A DNA stretch of 64,000 bases from the NCBI GenBank assembly GCA_007115705.1, contig QXEO01000143.1, positions 6,121,434-6,185,433 on the forward strand. Reading direction: 5' to 3'. This DNA comes from Dactylis glomerata (taxonomy: Eukaryota > Streptophyta > Magnoliopsida > Poales > Poaceae). Below the pieces are notes generated by a model. That model made no database searches. It saw only the letters and a program-made list of their open reading frames with translations, and was not told the DNA's origin. Position numbers and translations under genes: made by a program. This document shows, one piece after another, positions 33,074 through 43,858 of this stretch. Each line of letters opens with the position of its first letter. The first letter of the stretch is position 1.

Positions 33074-34240
33074 TGGCCGAAGTATACAGTGGGTTTGGCC
33101 ATGGACAAACCTTGTGTGTTTCACACATTCCAGCCGGGTAAGCCGGCGAATCATTTGACCAGAAACTGTTCGTGGTTGGACGACATATTAGCAGGTCGTG
33201 CAGGTCCCTGGGGACCGGCTAGACCACCTGTCCCAGCAGCCCCATCGCCGTTGACAGGTGCCAACACAATTGCAGTCCCGCCCAGGCCGGTTAATCCCGG
33301 GAATCAGAGCAATGCCGGAAATGCCGGCGTAAATCAAGTAGATCAGAGCTATAACCCGGAACACTATGCCGGAGGCCCAGCAGCAGGCCGGAATGAGTAC
33401 AAGGAGCATGATCAGAGCTACATGGTCTTTGAGACCGAAAGAACAGACAAGCAAAGCTTGTACCGGCGGTGTTTGGAGGTAAATGCCGTTATGTCGGCAG
33501 TACCGAAGCTAATGTACTGGTCTGACCAGGCCATTGGCTGGGACAGGGCAGATCATCCCAGGATCATGCCGAACCCCGGCGGGTATGCTCTGGTGATGGA
33601 TCCGACATTCGTCGGGCCGGCTAATAACGTGAGATTCAGCAAGGTCCTCATTGACAATGGAAGCAGCATCAACATCATGTACCGAGATACGATGCAGAAG
33701 CTGGGAATCAAGGAGAATATGTTGGAGCCAAGCAAGACCACATTCCAGAGCATTGTGCCGGGACTTTCGTGTGCGCCGATGGGCAAGATCCGGATGGATG
33801 TCATGTTTGGCAGCCGGGATAACTACAGGGTGGAGAACCTCATGTTTGAGGTGGTGGATCTGGAAAGCCCCTACCATGCCTTGCTGGGTAGGCCGGCACT
33901 GGCAAAGTTCATGGCCTCTACGCATGTTGCGTACCTAAAGATGAAAATGCCGGGGCCCAAGGGAGTGATCACCATCATTGGTGATTATAAGCGCTCGATA
34001 GCGTGTGCAACAGCCGGGTCTAACCTGGCCGAAACTCTGATCATTGCAGAGGAAAGGAAGAGGCTCAAGCGAGCCGTGGAAATTGCTGAGACGGTCGTGG
34101 CCGGCAAATCTATGCCGGGCATGGCAAATCCCGGTGGCAGTGCTTCTTTCCAAGTGGGCAAGGAAGTCAAAAAGGTGCCTCTGGATGAAGTTTTCCCGGA
34201 GCGCCATGCCCTCATCGGGGCAGGTTTGGACCCCAAATAG
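33074..34240 (+). CDS. gag C-terminus and aspartic protease region
   Basis: This continues in the same frame as gag after a TAG. It begins with the CX2H...HX4C cluster (about 33107-33163), then a variable linker, then the retroviral-type aspartic protease: VLIDNGSSINIMY near 33640, with Asp-Asn-Gly-Ser replacing the usual Asp-Thr/Gly-Gly-Ser, and the second conserved strand HALLGRPALAKF near 33880. The protease would cut the polyprotein. The frame closes at a second TAG (34238), beyond which typical gypsy sequence (LISFLRENRDIFAW) continues in the same frame. Confidence 0.82.
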   Translation, partial: WPKYTVGLAMDKPCVFHTFQPGKPANHLTRNCSWLDDILAGRAGPWGPARPPVPAAPSPLTGANTIAVPPRPVNPGNQSNAGNAGVNQVDQSYNPEHYAGGPAAGRNEYKEHDQSYMVFETERTDKQSLYRRCLEVNAVMSAVPKLMYWSDQAIGWDRADHPRIMPNPGGYALVMDPTFVGPANNVRFSKVLIDNGSSINIMYRDTMQKLGIKENMLEPSKTTFQSIVPGLSCAPMGKIRMDVMFGSRDNYRVENLMFEVVDLESPYHALLGRPALAKFMASTHVAYLKMKMPGPKGVITIIGDYKRSIACATAGSNLAETLIIAEERKRLKRAVEIAETVVAGKSMPGMANPGGSASFQVGKEVKKVPLDEVFPERHALIGAGLDPK

Positions 34241-37200
34241 GAAGTCGAGCTCATCAGCTTCCTCCGTGAGAATCGGGATATATTTGCATGGTCTACTTCG
34301 GACTTGCAAGGTGTGCCGAGGGAGCTGGCTGTGCACGCATTACATGTGAGACCGGATGCTAAGCCGGTGAAGCAGCCGCTCCGGCGGAATGCAGGTGACA
34401 GAAGGAAAGCCATTTGGGACGAAGTGGCTAGGCTCCTAACCTCCGGCTTTATCAAAGAAGTGCTTCATCCGGATTGGGTGTCTAATCCGGTTTTGGTGGA
34501 AAAGAAGAAGGAGGAGCCCGCCATAGTGAAAATATGGCGGATGTGTGTTGATTACACCAACTTGAACAAGGCATGCCCTAAAGATCCATTCCCGCTCCCT
34601 CGGATCGATCAAGTGATTGATTCCACAGCTGGATGTGAACTCCTGTCATTTGTAGATGCCTATTCTGGTTTCCACCAGATCCCTTTGTATGAGCCGGATC
34701 AAATAAAGACATCCTTTATTACCCCGTACGGGGCTTATTGCTATCTCACTATGCCGTTCGGTTTAAGAAATGCCGGCGCAACTTACCAAAGGTGCATGCA
34801 AAAGTGTTTGCACGATCAGATAGATAAAAATGTGCAGGTATATGTCGACGATGTCGTCATAAAAATCAAGGAGAGCGAGACTCTCGTAGATGATCTCCGG
34901 GAAAACTTTGCAAACTTGAGGAGATTCCGGATGAAGTTAAATCCGGCTAAATGTACCTTCGGTGTGCCGGCAGGCAAATTGCTCGGTTTCCTGGTTTCCA
35001 GCCGGGGTATTGAGGTAAATCCCGGCAAGATTCGTGCTATAGAAAGAATGAAGCCGCCGACAGATTTGAAGGAAGTTCAGAAGTTCGCAGGGTGCCTCGC
35101 ATCCCTGAGCCGTTTCATAAGCCGGCTGGGCGAGAAAGCTTTGCCGTTATATCAGTTGATGAAGAAGTCTGACACATTTGTCTGGACAACGCAAGCAGAT
35201 GCAGCTTTCAAGGAATTGAAACAGATGTTGTCAACAGCGCCGGTATTAGCGTCTCCGATGCCCCGTGAGCCGATGTTGCTCTATATAGCGGCAACCAACA
35301 GGGTTGTCAGCGCTGTGGTGGTAGTAGAGCGAGAGGAAGGAGGCAAAACCGTGCAGCGGCCGGTATATTATCTGAGTGAAGTCCTCTCCACCTCAAAGCA
35401 AAACTACCCCCACTATCAGAAGATGACTTATGGTGTCTATATGGCGGCCAAGAAGCTCAAGCATTATTTCCAAGAGCATCCAATCCGGGTAGTGGCCGAG
35501 GCTCCTATCTCAGAAATCATAAGTAACAAAGACGCCAGTGGCAGAATAGCCAAGTGGGCGATAGAGTTGTCGCCATATACTCCACAATATGATAAGAGGG
35601 ATACAATCAAGTCCCAGGTGTTGGCTGACTTATTCATTGACTGGGCCGAGATACAATATGAGCCACCATTGCCAGATGCAAATTATTGGAGGATGCATTT
35701 CGATGGGTCGAAGACAATACATGGCCTGGGTGCCGGCATAGTTCTCAGTTCACCAAAGAATGACCAATTGAGATATGTCCTGCAGATTCATTTTGCAGCA
35801 TCAAATAATGTGGCGGAATATGAGGCACTTGTGCATGGCCTGAAAGTGTCTAAGGACATAGGAATTCGCTGGATTATGTGTTTCGGTGATTCCGACTTAG
35901 TGATTCAGCAGTGTTCCGGAATATGGGATGCTCATGATGCAAACATGGGATCCTACCATTTCCTGGTACAGCAGTTGAGCGGTTACTTCGAAGGTTGTGA
36001 GTTCCGGCATGTTCTCCGGGCTCAGAACGATGCAGCCGATGCATTGTCCAAGCTGGGATCATCCAGAGATTCAATCCCGCCCGGCATTTCGTTGGAGCAT
36101 CTGAGAAAGCCGTCAATCAAGCCCTCGCCGGAGTCATCTTCCATTTATGTCCCGCCGAGTCCGGAGGATGCAGTTCCAATGGACATAGATGCCGGAGCCA
36201 GGTCAGATAACCCGGGGACTGATTCCTCAGTCCCGGGGACTGGGCCGACATATGCGGTGAGTGCAGTATTCCGGAGCAGAGCTAAGGGCAAGGGTAAAAT
36301 GTACCAAGAGGTTGTGCCGGTATACCCGGGGACTGCTCCGGCATACCCGGGGACTGATCCCTCAGTCTCGGGGACTTCGCAGCCCATGGAAATCGATTAT
36401 GTGTCGGTCGAAATGATGGAGATAGATCAGGCAGTGTTCACTGTCAGGGAAGTGCCCTCATGGGCACGTCCAATTATGGATTTCCTGATGAATGGCCAAG
36501 CGCCGGCGGATGAAAATGAAGCCCGCCGGGTTATAAGGAGGTCCAAAGGTTATACCATCATAAACAAGGAAATGTACAAAAGAAGTGTCACCGGAGTATT
36601 GCAGAGATGTGTCGAATCTGCGGAAGGCCTGGAGATGCTCCGGGAAATTCATCAGGGGGAGTGTGGTCACCACGCTTCATCCAGAGCATTGGTGGCAAAG
36701 GTATTCCGGCATGGGTTTTATTGGCCGACGGCACTGCAAGAAGCAGAAGACTTGGTCCGGAAATGCAATGGGTGTCAGAGATATGCCCATCAGATTCATC
36801 AACCGGCATCTGCCTTGAAGACTATCCCGATAACTTGGCCCTTTGCTGTTTGGGGCCTGGATATGGTCGGGGCTTTTAAGCCGGCCAGAGGAAAAATGAC
36901 CCATATCCTGGTCATGGTGGACAAGTTCACCAAATGGATTGAAGTGAAGCCCATAAGCAAGTGTGATGGTCACACAGCAGTGAAATTCTTGAAAGATATA
37001 ATCTTGAGATATGGTGTTCCCCATGGCATCATCACTGACAATGGGTCGAACTTTGCCCAAGGACCATTTGCCAGATTTTGTGAGGAAGTGGGAATCCGGC
37101 TGGACATAGCGTCGGTCGCTCACCCTTGTGCCAATGGCCAAGTAGAGAGGTCAAATGGACTAGTGTTGTCCGGCATAAAACCCCGGCTGATGGAGCCACT

Positions 37201-37726
37201 GGAGAAAACTCCGGGATGTTGGCTAGATGAATTGCCAGCAGTGCTTTGGAGTTTAAGGACAACTCCGAATAGGTCAACAGGCTACACACCATTTTTCCTG
37301 GTGTATGGAGCAGAAGCTGTGCTTCCAACAGATGTAATACATGATGCACCAAGAGTAGTGCTATATACTGAGGAAGAGGCTAAAGAAGCCAGGGAAAATG
37401 ATGTGGATCTGCTAGAGGAAGCAAGAGATATAACTCTGTCAAGAACAGCAGTATATCAGCAGAACCTCAGACGCTATCATGCGCAGAAGGTAAATCCAAG
37501 GAGATTCCAAGAGGGAGATCTAGTACTCCGGCTAAGGCAAGGAACAGAAGGCCGGCATAAGTTAACTCCTCCATGGGAGGGGCCATTCATTGTGAGCAGA
37601 GCTCTGCACAATGATACCTATTATCTTATAGATGCGCAGGCCCCCAAGAAGGACAAGGCGGACAGGTCCGGAGAAGAAACCAAGAGACCATGGAACATAG
37701 CTCTACTCCGGCCCTTTTACTCCTAA
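34241..37726 (+). CDS. pol: reverse transcriptase, RNase H and integrase of the Tat-type element
   Basis: Reverse transcriptase shows KIWRMCVDYTNLNKACPKD, FVDAYSGFHQI, the YVDD catalytic motif at 34841-34852 and AGCLASLSRFI. A first RNase H-like connection (PVYYLSEVL) is followed by a second, archaeal-type RNase H (HFDGSKTIHGLGAGIV..., DSDLVIQQ, NDAADALSKL, about 35690-36060), as known for Tat elements. A Pro/Gly/Thr repeat linker (36210-36390) precedes integrase: HHCC zinc site (H...H...CNGC, 36650-36780) and catalytic D (LDMVGAF), D (TDNGSNF) and E (QVERSNG). It ends RPWNIALLRPFYS with no chromodomain. The plus-strand frame is intact from 34241; translation from gag requires passing two TAG codons. 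Confidence 0.93.
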   Translation, partial: EVELISFLRENRDIFAWSTSDLQGVPRELAVHALHVRPDAKPVKQPLRRNAGDRRKAIWDEVARLLTSGFIKEVLHPDWVSNPVLVEKKKEEPAIVKIWRMCVDYTNLNKACPKDPFPLPRIDQVIDSTAGCELLSFVDAYSGFHQIPLYEPDQIKTSFITPYGAYCYLTMPFGLRNAGATYQRCMQKCLHDQIDKNVQVYVDDVVIKIKESETLVDDLRENFANLRRFRMKLNPAKCTFGVPAGKLLGFLVSSRGIEVNPGKIRAIERMKPPTDLKEVQKFAGCLASLSRFISRLGEKALPLYQLMKKSDTFVWTTQADAAFKELKQMLSTAPVLASPMPREPMLLYIAATNRVVSAVVVVEREEGGKTVQRPVYYLSEVLSTSKQNYPHYQKMTYGVYMAAKKLKHYFQEHPIRVVAEAPISEIISNKDASGRIAKWAIELSPYTPQYDKRDTIKSQVLADLFIDWAEIQYEPPLPDANYWRMHFDGSKTIHGLGAGIVLSSPKNDQLRYVLQIHFAASNNVAEYEALVHGLKVSKDIGIRWIMCFGDSDLVIQQCSGIWDAHDANMGSYHFLVQQLSGYFEGCEFRHVLRAQNDAADALSKLGSSRDSIPPGISLEHLRKPSIKPSPESSSIYVPPSPEDAVPMDIDAGARSDNPGTDSSVPGTGPTYAVSAVFRSRAKGKGKMYQEVVPVYPGTAPAYPGTDPSVSGTSQPMEIDYVSVEMMEIDQAVFTVREVPSWARPIMDFLMNGQAPADENEARRVIRRSKGYTIINKEMYKRSVTGVLQRCVESAEGLEMLREIHQGECGHHASSRALVAKVFRHGFYWPTALQEAEDLVRKCNGCQRYAHQIHQPASALKTIPITWPFAVWGLDMVGAFKPARGKMTHILVMVDKFTKWIEVKPISKCDGHTAVKFLKDIILRYGVPHGIITDNGSNFAQGPFARFCEEVGIRLDIASVAHPCANGQVERSNGLVLSGIKPRLMEPLEKTPGCWLDELPAVLWSLRTTPNRSTGYTPFFLVYGAEAVLPTDVIHDAPRVVLYTEEEAKEARENDVDLLEEARDITLSRTAVYQQNLRRYHAQKVNPRRFQEGDLVLRLRQGTEGRHKLTPPWEGPFIVSRALHNDTYYLIDAQAPKKDKADRSGEETKRPWNIALLRPFYS
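36205..36385 (+). repeat. CCCGGGGACT repeats in the RNase H-integrase linker
   Basis: C(C/T)CGGGGACT occurs five times in about 170 bp, encoding repeated (V/Y)PGT or VSGT. The last part of this motif ('cggggact') also occurs directly upstream of the 3' LTR (43848-43855), where the polypurine tract should lie, and at about 40155. Confidence 0.7.
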
Positions 37727-38337
37727 GCAGCACAATGTATGTATTTCCATATTTTGCTTTGTGTGCCGGCGTTTTGTTCCGGCACAAGACTAATGAATGA
37801 GATATATCGTTGTTTATTTTAAGTTTTTGTTATATGCCGGCTGGCTTGATTTGAATGTTTCCTATGTCGGCCTAGTAAGGTGTCGGCAACAAAGGCCGCT
37901 CTTCGACTCAGCTGCTGTCCGAAACCCGGCTTCATGGCTAGCAAGAGTAGATGCCGGAAATTGTCTACACATGGAAAACGGCTAAGGAAATAAATAGCAA
38001 GCGAACCGACATTTATGTTAAAGCTAAAAATGAAAATTGAAATGTCGGATGATTTGAAGTCTAAGTTTCAAAGTTAAAGTACTGTATGTTCGATGAAGCA
38101 ACCTTGAGACTCATACGTCGAAAGCCAAATAAGGTAGACAAGTAGCCAAGGTTGTGAAATTGAGGAAACAGGAAAACAAACTCGGTGACTTAGCCAAAGA
38201 TGATCCGGCATTGATAACAAGCAAACCGAGATAAAACTTGTTCAGGTAGCAAACCACAGGAAATTAAACGTATATCTTACAGTTGCACCCGGCATTCCGG
38301 GGATCTGATAAAGCTTAAAGTTTTTTGTGCTGCAAAG

Positions 38338-41300
38338 TCAAGGAGCAGGGGCAGAAGCAGAGCCGCCGGCTGGTGGAGCTGTAGCAGTAGAGGTGTCGGC
38401 TTCAGGAGTGCCGGACCCAGCAGATGGAATGGAGCCATCACCTCCGCCCGAGGCACATCCCTGTTCCGGGGCGTCGGTGTCGGCCTCTTCGGCTTCCTCT
38501 TCATCTTGGCTGGAGTCGGAGCCCTCAGCAGCAGCAGATGCCCCGGTGTCGTCCTTCTTCTCCGGCTCGCGGATGTCCCGGACGAAGGCGTCGGTGTTGG
38601 CATAGTCCACATAGCTGTGGGCCAACTCCCGCCGACGCCGGATGTGTTCCGGATCCATGGTCCAGATGGATCCTTCGCGCACAGTGCGCAAAGTCTCCAA
38701 GTCAGCTTTTTCATACCAGGACAAGAAGTAGCTGAGAGCTTCGTCAGCTCCAACCCTCGCGCCGGAATCTCGCCATTCCCGGAGGCGAACCTTGGCAAGC
38801 TACAGGTCATTGCCGAGATCAACAGGATCAGTGGGCGTCCTTTGTCCCGGCCAGAGGGCAGAGAATGCCTCCTGGGCGCCATAAAAGAGTTCTTCGGTGT
38901 AGAGCGTCATGGCGTTCTTCCGGGATTGCAGAGCCAGCAGCTGCTCCGACATGTCCCAGTTGGCCGAGTCAACCGGAACACCCCGGTTCTCTCGATCCAA
39001 CTGCAGAGCCCTCTCAACGTCTTCGACGGAAGCGGGGAACATGTCTGAGAAAAATAAATGATGTTAGCAAAAGGAGAATATGTCGGCATAGAGGGTATGT
39101 CGGAAGAGAGCATGATATGTCGGGCAGGATAAGGAAAAAGGATTTGAAGCTTACTGGCGAGGTCAGCATTGAGCTGTGCGACTGTGACTTCCCATTTTGT
39201 CGCTTGCTCCTTTAAGCTGGACAGTTCGGCATGGGCAGTGGAGGCATCAGTCTCGGACGCAACGAGCAAGTCCTGGGTCTTCTTCAGTTGGCCCTCCTTC
39301 TGTTCCTTCTCGTCCAGAAGCTCGGTGATCCAGCCCTTCAGCTGCTCTATCTCGGCCTTGTGAGCGGCATCCCGGTCGTCCAGTTGCTTGGCCACATCCA
39401 CTGAGGACATACAGTCCTGGTGGCGTGCTTCCAGTCCAGCTTTCTCATCTGAAAAGATTTGAAGTCAAAATAATGTGAAGATAGAAAACAATGGCAAGAG
39501 TTAAAGGATTTGAAGTACAACGGAAGAGATAAAAGATCTCCAGGAATCCGGCATACCTGTCAGCTCCTTCACCCTCTTAAGAAGCTCAGCGACTTGTTCT
39601 TCAGTGCCAGCTAAGGAATGTCGGCACAAGGTTATGTGTCGGCAGGAATAGTATTGCAAAGTAAAAAGAGGAATGTCGGCGAAGTTTACCTCTCTGGGAC
39701 AGCTCCAGCCGAAGCTTGCTATGCTCGTCGGATAACTTCCGATGCTCGCATACCAGGTCATGATACATGTCGGCCCGTGTGTTGTTCATGCGCTGCAAAA
39801 GTGTTAGGATTTGGAATATCAGCAGAGAAACTTAGCATATCAGTTAAAGTTGAAGATTCTATCAAGTGATCACTCTTTGGAAGACCCGGCACAGGTGCTG
39901 CGCACCTATCCCGGCCCTCGGTGACTAGGATTTGAAGCTCGGATTGAGCTTATATCTCGGTCAAGAGGATTTGAAAAATAATTAAAGGTGAAATAGGTAA
40001 AGACCCGGCACAGGTGCTGCGCACCTATCCCGGCTCTCGGTGACTAGAATTTGAAGCTCGGATCGAGCTCATATGTCGGCAGTTAATTCGAGAATAGATA
40101 ACTACAAGAGTATTGGAAAATCCCGGATGTCCGTATCTCGGACAGCCGACATTTTCGGGGACTGGGGATATGTGTGTAGGTAGAGAAGACTTACATTGGT
40201 GACATCGGCCAATTGGTGAAGTCTTTGCTGGAGGCTGAGGAGCTCGCAGGCAATCGGAAGGGGCTTCGCAGCCAGGATGTCTGAGGGATTGCCAGTGGCC
40301 GAGGCTTCGGCCATCTTCTTGCTCCTGGAATCCGCTGTGTCCATGTTGCCGGCATCATTCCACCTGGCACAGTGCTCCTTGAGAGACCCAAGGCTCTGAT
40401 CACTTTTCGTCACCAGGGGGACGATGCCCTCAAGTTCTGGCGTGTCGAAGAAGTTGCGCCGGTAGCCAGGCCGGGTTGCTGCCCTGCCAAGATGCAGGGC
40501 CAGGGCAGAGCTGGTCCGGGATGCCGCTTTAGAAGGAGCAGTGGCGGCGGCTGGTGTGCCGGACTTGGTCGGATGAAACTTGAGAGTCCCGGACTTGACC
40601 GGGGCAGTGGTCTTGGCCGGGGCAGAGGTCCTGGTTGGGGCAGCAGGCTTGGCCGGGGCAGGAGCCTTCTCAGAGGATGGAGTCTTGGGGGCAGGTTGTT
40701 CCGGCGCGGCCGGTGCAGCTTGGCCAGCAGAGGCGGGTTCCGGAATAGTCCGGACTTCCGGCACGGCCGGGCCTTTTCCTTTGTCATCTATGTCGGCGCT
40801 CTTGTTGCTTGCGCCGGCATCTTCGGTTGTGCCGACGTCGCTGGTGGGCGCGCCGGAGTCTGGGGCTTCTTGGTGGGCTCTGGTGTCCATGTGGACATCA
40901 GAAGCCGAGGGTTCCTGTTGAGCCCCCGAGTCCATGTGAACGTCGGGGGCAGAGATATCTTGTTCCGACGGAGGAACGTCCTTCGCCGGGGAGGTGGTCT
41001 TGTCAGGCGCAGGCGAAGATGCCGGCGCCGGTGAGGTAGTATGGCTTGCTGAAGGTATGCCGGGGGTGGCAGCGGTCGCCGGCTTTTCAATGTTGGGGCT
41101 AGCACTTGTGCTGGAAGCATGTTCCGGCGCAAGAGGAGCCCTGAAAGAGAGAAAATGCTAAATTAGTAATCAAAGCAAGAGATATGTCGGAGGCAATGCA
41201 AGGAAAAGAAACTTACCCCGCGGCAACAGGCCTCTGTTTCTTCGGAATAGGCACGCCAACCTTCTGCCTCTTCTGTTGCTGAGGTGTGTCGGGTTGGGGC

Positions 41301-42781
41301 TTCACGCCTCGCTTCCGGCCGGAACGTCCACCGGTGGAAGGAGGTCCCTGGTTCAGAGGGGCGGCGTCGATGACCATATCGTCCGGGATAGCTGAGGACG
41401 GCATAGGATAAGCAAAAGGTACAGAAGGAAAGGCATATGCAAGTGGCATCGGGTCATAATACGTCAGGATCTCCTCGTCAGATTCACCCTCACTCCGGCC
41501 TTGAGTGAAATGCCGGGATGAAGAGGCCTTACCCGCGGCAGCGGCAGCACGGGTGTTCCGGGGCAGCTTGTCCCAATGGTCCGGATCTTCAACATCCGCA
41601 GCAGTGCGGTCTGCCGCGATCTTGATCCGGGAGTTCTCCATACGCTGGAAGCTGAACTTCTGCATAATGCAAAGTAAATTGGTCAGAAGCAAGGAATATG
41701 CCGGTGCAAGAAGTATGTCGGATTAGGCATGATATATGTCGATAAATAGATATGTGTCGGCTTAAGTATCTATATGCCGGGTAAAAGAGTATTTGTTGGC
41801 CGAGGTGTTTACCGTTGGGGCGGGCCTATCCCGGCTATATGGTTCTAGCCCCCAGGCAAAGGTGGCCTGAGAGGACTTGCAGACGTCCTTGATCCGCCGC
41901 AGAATGTCGGCCGGAGTCAGCTCATGTGTGGAATGCCGGGTGGGGTCCATGGGCCCGCTCATCTGGCAGATCTTGTGCGACCGGCGCTGCAGAGGGGAGA
42001 CACGCCAGCTAATAAAGCATGCCACCAGATCTTGAGGGGTAAGGCCGGCATCCCGGAGCTCGCCCTTAACCCGGTGGAGCGCGTTCACCGGCATCACCGA
42101 GTTCTTCGGGTTGTAAGTCCAATTCTTCATAGCCAAGGGTGGCTCGTCCACAAATGGCGGCAGGTTGAGCAGATCCTCGTCGGTGGTGTTCTTGACGTAG
42201 AAGAAGCTTTTCTGCCACTTCTTGCAAGACTCAAGGAGCTCCACCTTGGGGAAGTCTGAGCCCTTCCGGGACATGATGGTGGCCGCGCCGCATAGGGTCA
42301 TGGGGCGGTCCTTCTTCTCCTGGGCCGTTTCCTGCGGCTCATCCTTGCTCCGGGGCGGCTCTTGGACGACTTGTTTCCGGAGTTGAAAGTACTTCGCCCA
42401 GCCTTGGGAGAGGGGCTCTATGCCGGCGTAGCCTTCGCAAAAAGCAGCGAAGGCGGAGAGGATCATCACGGCATTGGCCGGGATATGATGAGGTTGTAGA
42501 TCGTAAGTGTCGAGGACGTCCCGGAAGAAGTCCGACGCCGGCAGGCCGAAACCCCGCTCGAAGTGGGCGATGAAGACGACGCATTCGCCGGGTTCGGGTG
42601 CCGGCGCAGTCTCTCCCGCCGGTAGCCGGCATGCAACTCCCTCCGGCACTCTCCTGGTGGAGGTGACCCAAGATATGTCGGCCGGAGTGACCTCCGACCC
42701 CTCCCAGCCGGAGCGTCCTTGGGCCCGGGCCGAGTTATCCTCCTCCGAGGCCGAGGTACCCGTCATGCTTGAAGATGCCAT
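38338..42781 (-). CDS. antisense seven-exon gene inside the retrotransposon ('putative gypsy-type transposon' domain)
   Basis: Exons, on the minus strand: 42781-41813, 41659-41217, 41140-40195, 39792-39690, 39610-39557, 39448-39155 and 39044-38338. All six introns are GT-AG, and phases join exactly into 3,516 nt (1,171 codons plus TGA). Exon 1 carries the domain known as 'putative gypsy-type transposon' (FERGFGLPASDFFRDVLDTY...). Exons 2-3 are Pro/Ala/Lys-rich and low complexity. Exons 4-6 are heptad-rich, likely coiled coil (KLSDEHSKLRLELSQR, EQVAELLKRVKEL). Exon 7 ends in an acidic tail. One TAG at 38802-38800 interrupts exon 7 after residue 1,017; the same frame then continues LAKVRLREW. 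Extra antisense ORFs of this type are known in Tat elements; their function is unknown. Confidence 0.82.
39882..40079 (-). repeat. direct repeat within intron 3 of the antisense gene
   Basis: A ~80 bp unit starting 'agacccggcacaggtgctg' occurs at 39882 and 40001 (119 bp apart), differing at a few bases. Each unit includes the near-palindrome 'aggtgctgcgcacct'. It may be a splicing or structural element or simply a local duplication. Confidence 0.8.
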
Positions 42782-43380
42782 CTTAATGGCCGGGACAAGG
42801 CGTGAGAGCCGGAGTCCCGTGATGTTAATCCTATCAAGGCCGGAGAAAAGAGGGAGGTTAGTCTCTCCGGCATACAGCTCTCACCAATGTTAGCAGAAAT
42901 AGAAGATCTACCGAGGCAGTTAAAACCGGAAATAAATGTGGATATAATTACCATGGAAGAACAGCGGTGTACTCCAAAGGGATATCACTGGCAATGCTAA
43001 ATCGAGTCAAAGAGACATCAAGCAGAGAAGCTACCACAGATTCAAGCTAGCAGGGCTATCGTGGTATAGCTACAGAGAGGCAGGAGGGATGAAGAACAAG
43101 AACAGAGAAAGAGAAGCTCACCAAAGCTTGGCCGGCGGTGGTGGAACGGCGGCGAGCGTGCAGAGGAAGATCCGATCTCTCAGCAATGTCGCAGAGAGGA
43201 GCGGCGGCGTCATCGACGATGACGCCGGACGTCGGCAAGCGGAGGCGCCGGCATGCAGGTGGGCGACGGCGGCGGCTTTCCTTCTCGGTTTCTTGGTCCG
43301 GCGGCGAAGCGCAAGGGGCAGAGGATCTAAGGAAGACGAAGACTGTGTGGGGGTAAAAAGAGCAAGTTACCCCCACCCCG

Positions 43381-43388
43381 TATTTATA
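43381..43388 (-). promoter_or_regulatory. TATA box for the antisense gene
   Basis: TATAAATA on the minus strand, in a GC-rich setting ('ctcggtataaatacgggg'). It is about 600 bp upstream of the antisense ATG at 42781, leaving a leader that contains a possible intron donor (GGTGAGC near 43122). The position supports independent transcription of the antisense gene. Confidence 0.65.
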
Positions 43389-43858
43389 CCGAGGAGGCCG
43401 GTCGTGGGGGTCGTGGGGAGTGTTCCACTACCACGACCGTTTCTGCGGTGAGTCGCCACGTGGCGGCACGGAGTGGGGCGGCGGTTCCTGTAACCGTGCC
43501 ACTAGGCAATGATGGCAGGGAGTAAATGCACTGTGAACCGTCACATCGTGTGTGACCGTTCGAGATGACAGGACGGTTCCAAGTTTCGATGCAAACTGTC
43601 AGGCGTGGCTTTTCGAGGAAGTCTCATCTATATGCCGGCTTGGCTGCCCGGAGAATAAGTTCCGACCGGAATATCCTCAGGGCCGGCCGGATTAACTTTT
43701 GGAGAAGGAACAGTGGCCGGTATATGGGTGTATGTCCCGGCATATAATCTGATAGTCGGGATATAACGGAGAGCCGGGTTATAATGAGAAGAGAATATGT
43801 TGAATCTGCCAAGGCCCCTCAGTCAAGACTGGGGGACCTCGACAGCTTCGGGGACTAA

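Noticed and set aside
38506..39048. 180-codon plus-strand frame in the 3' part of the Tat-type element
   Set aside because: It is the complement shadow of exon 7 of the antisense gene, which has proper splice sites and phases.
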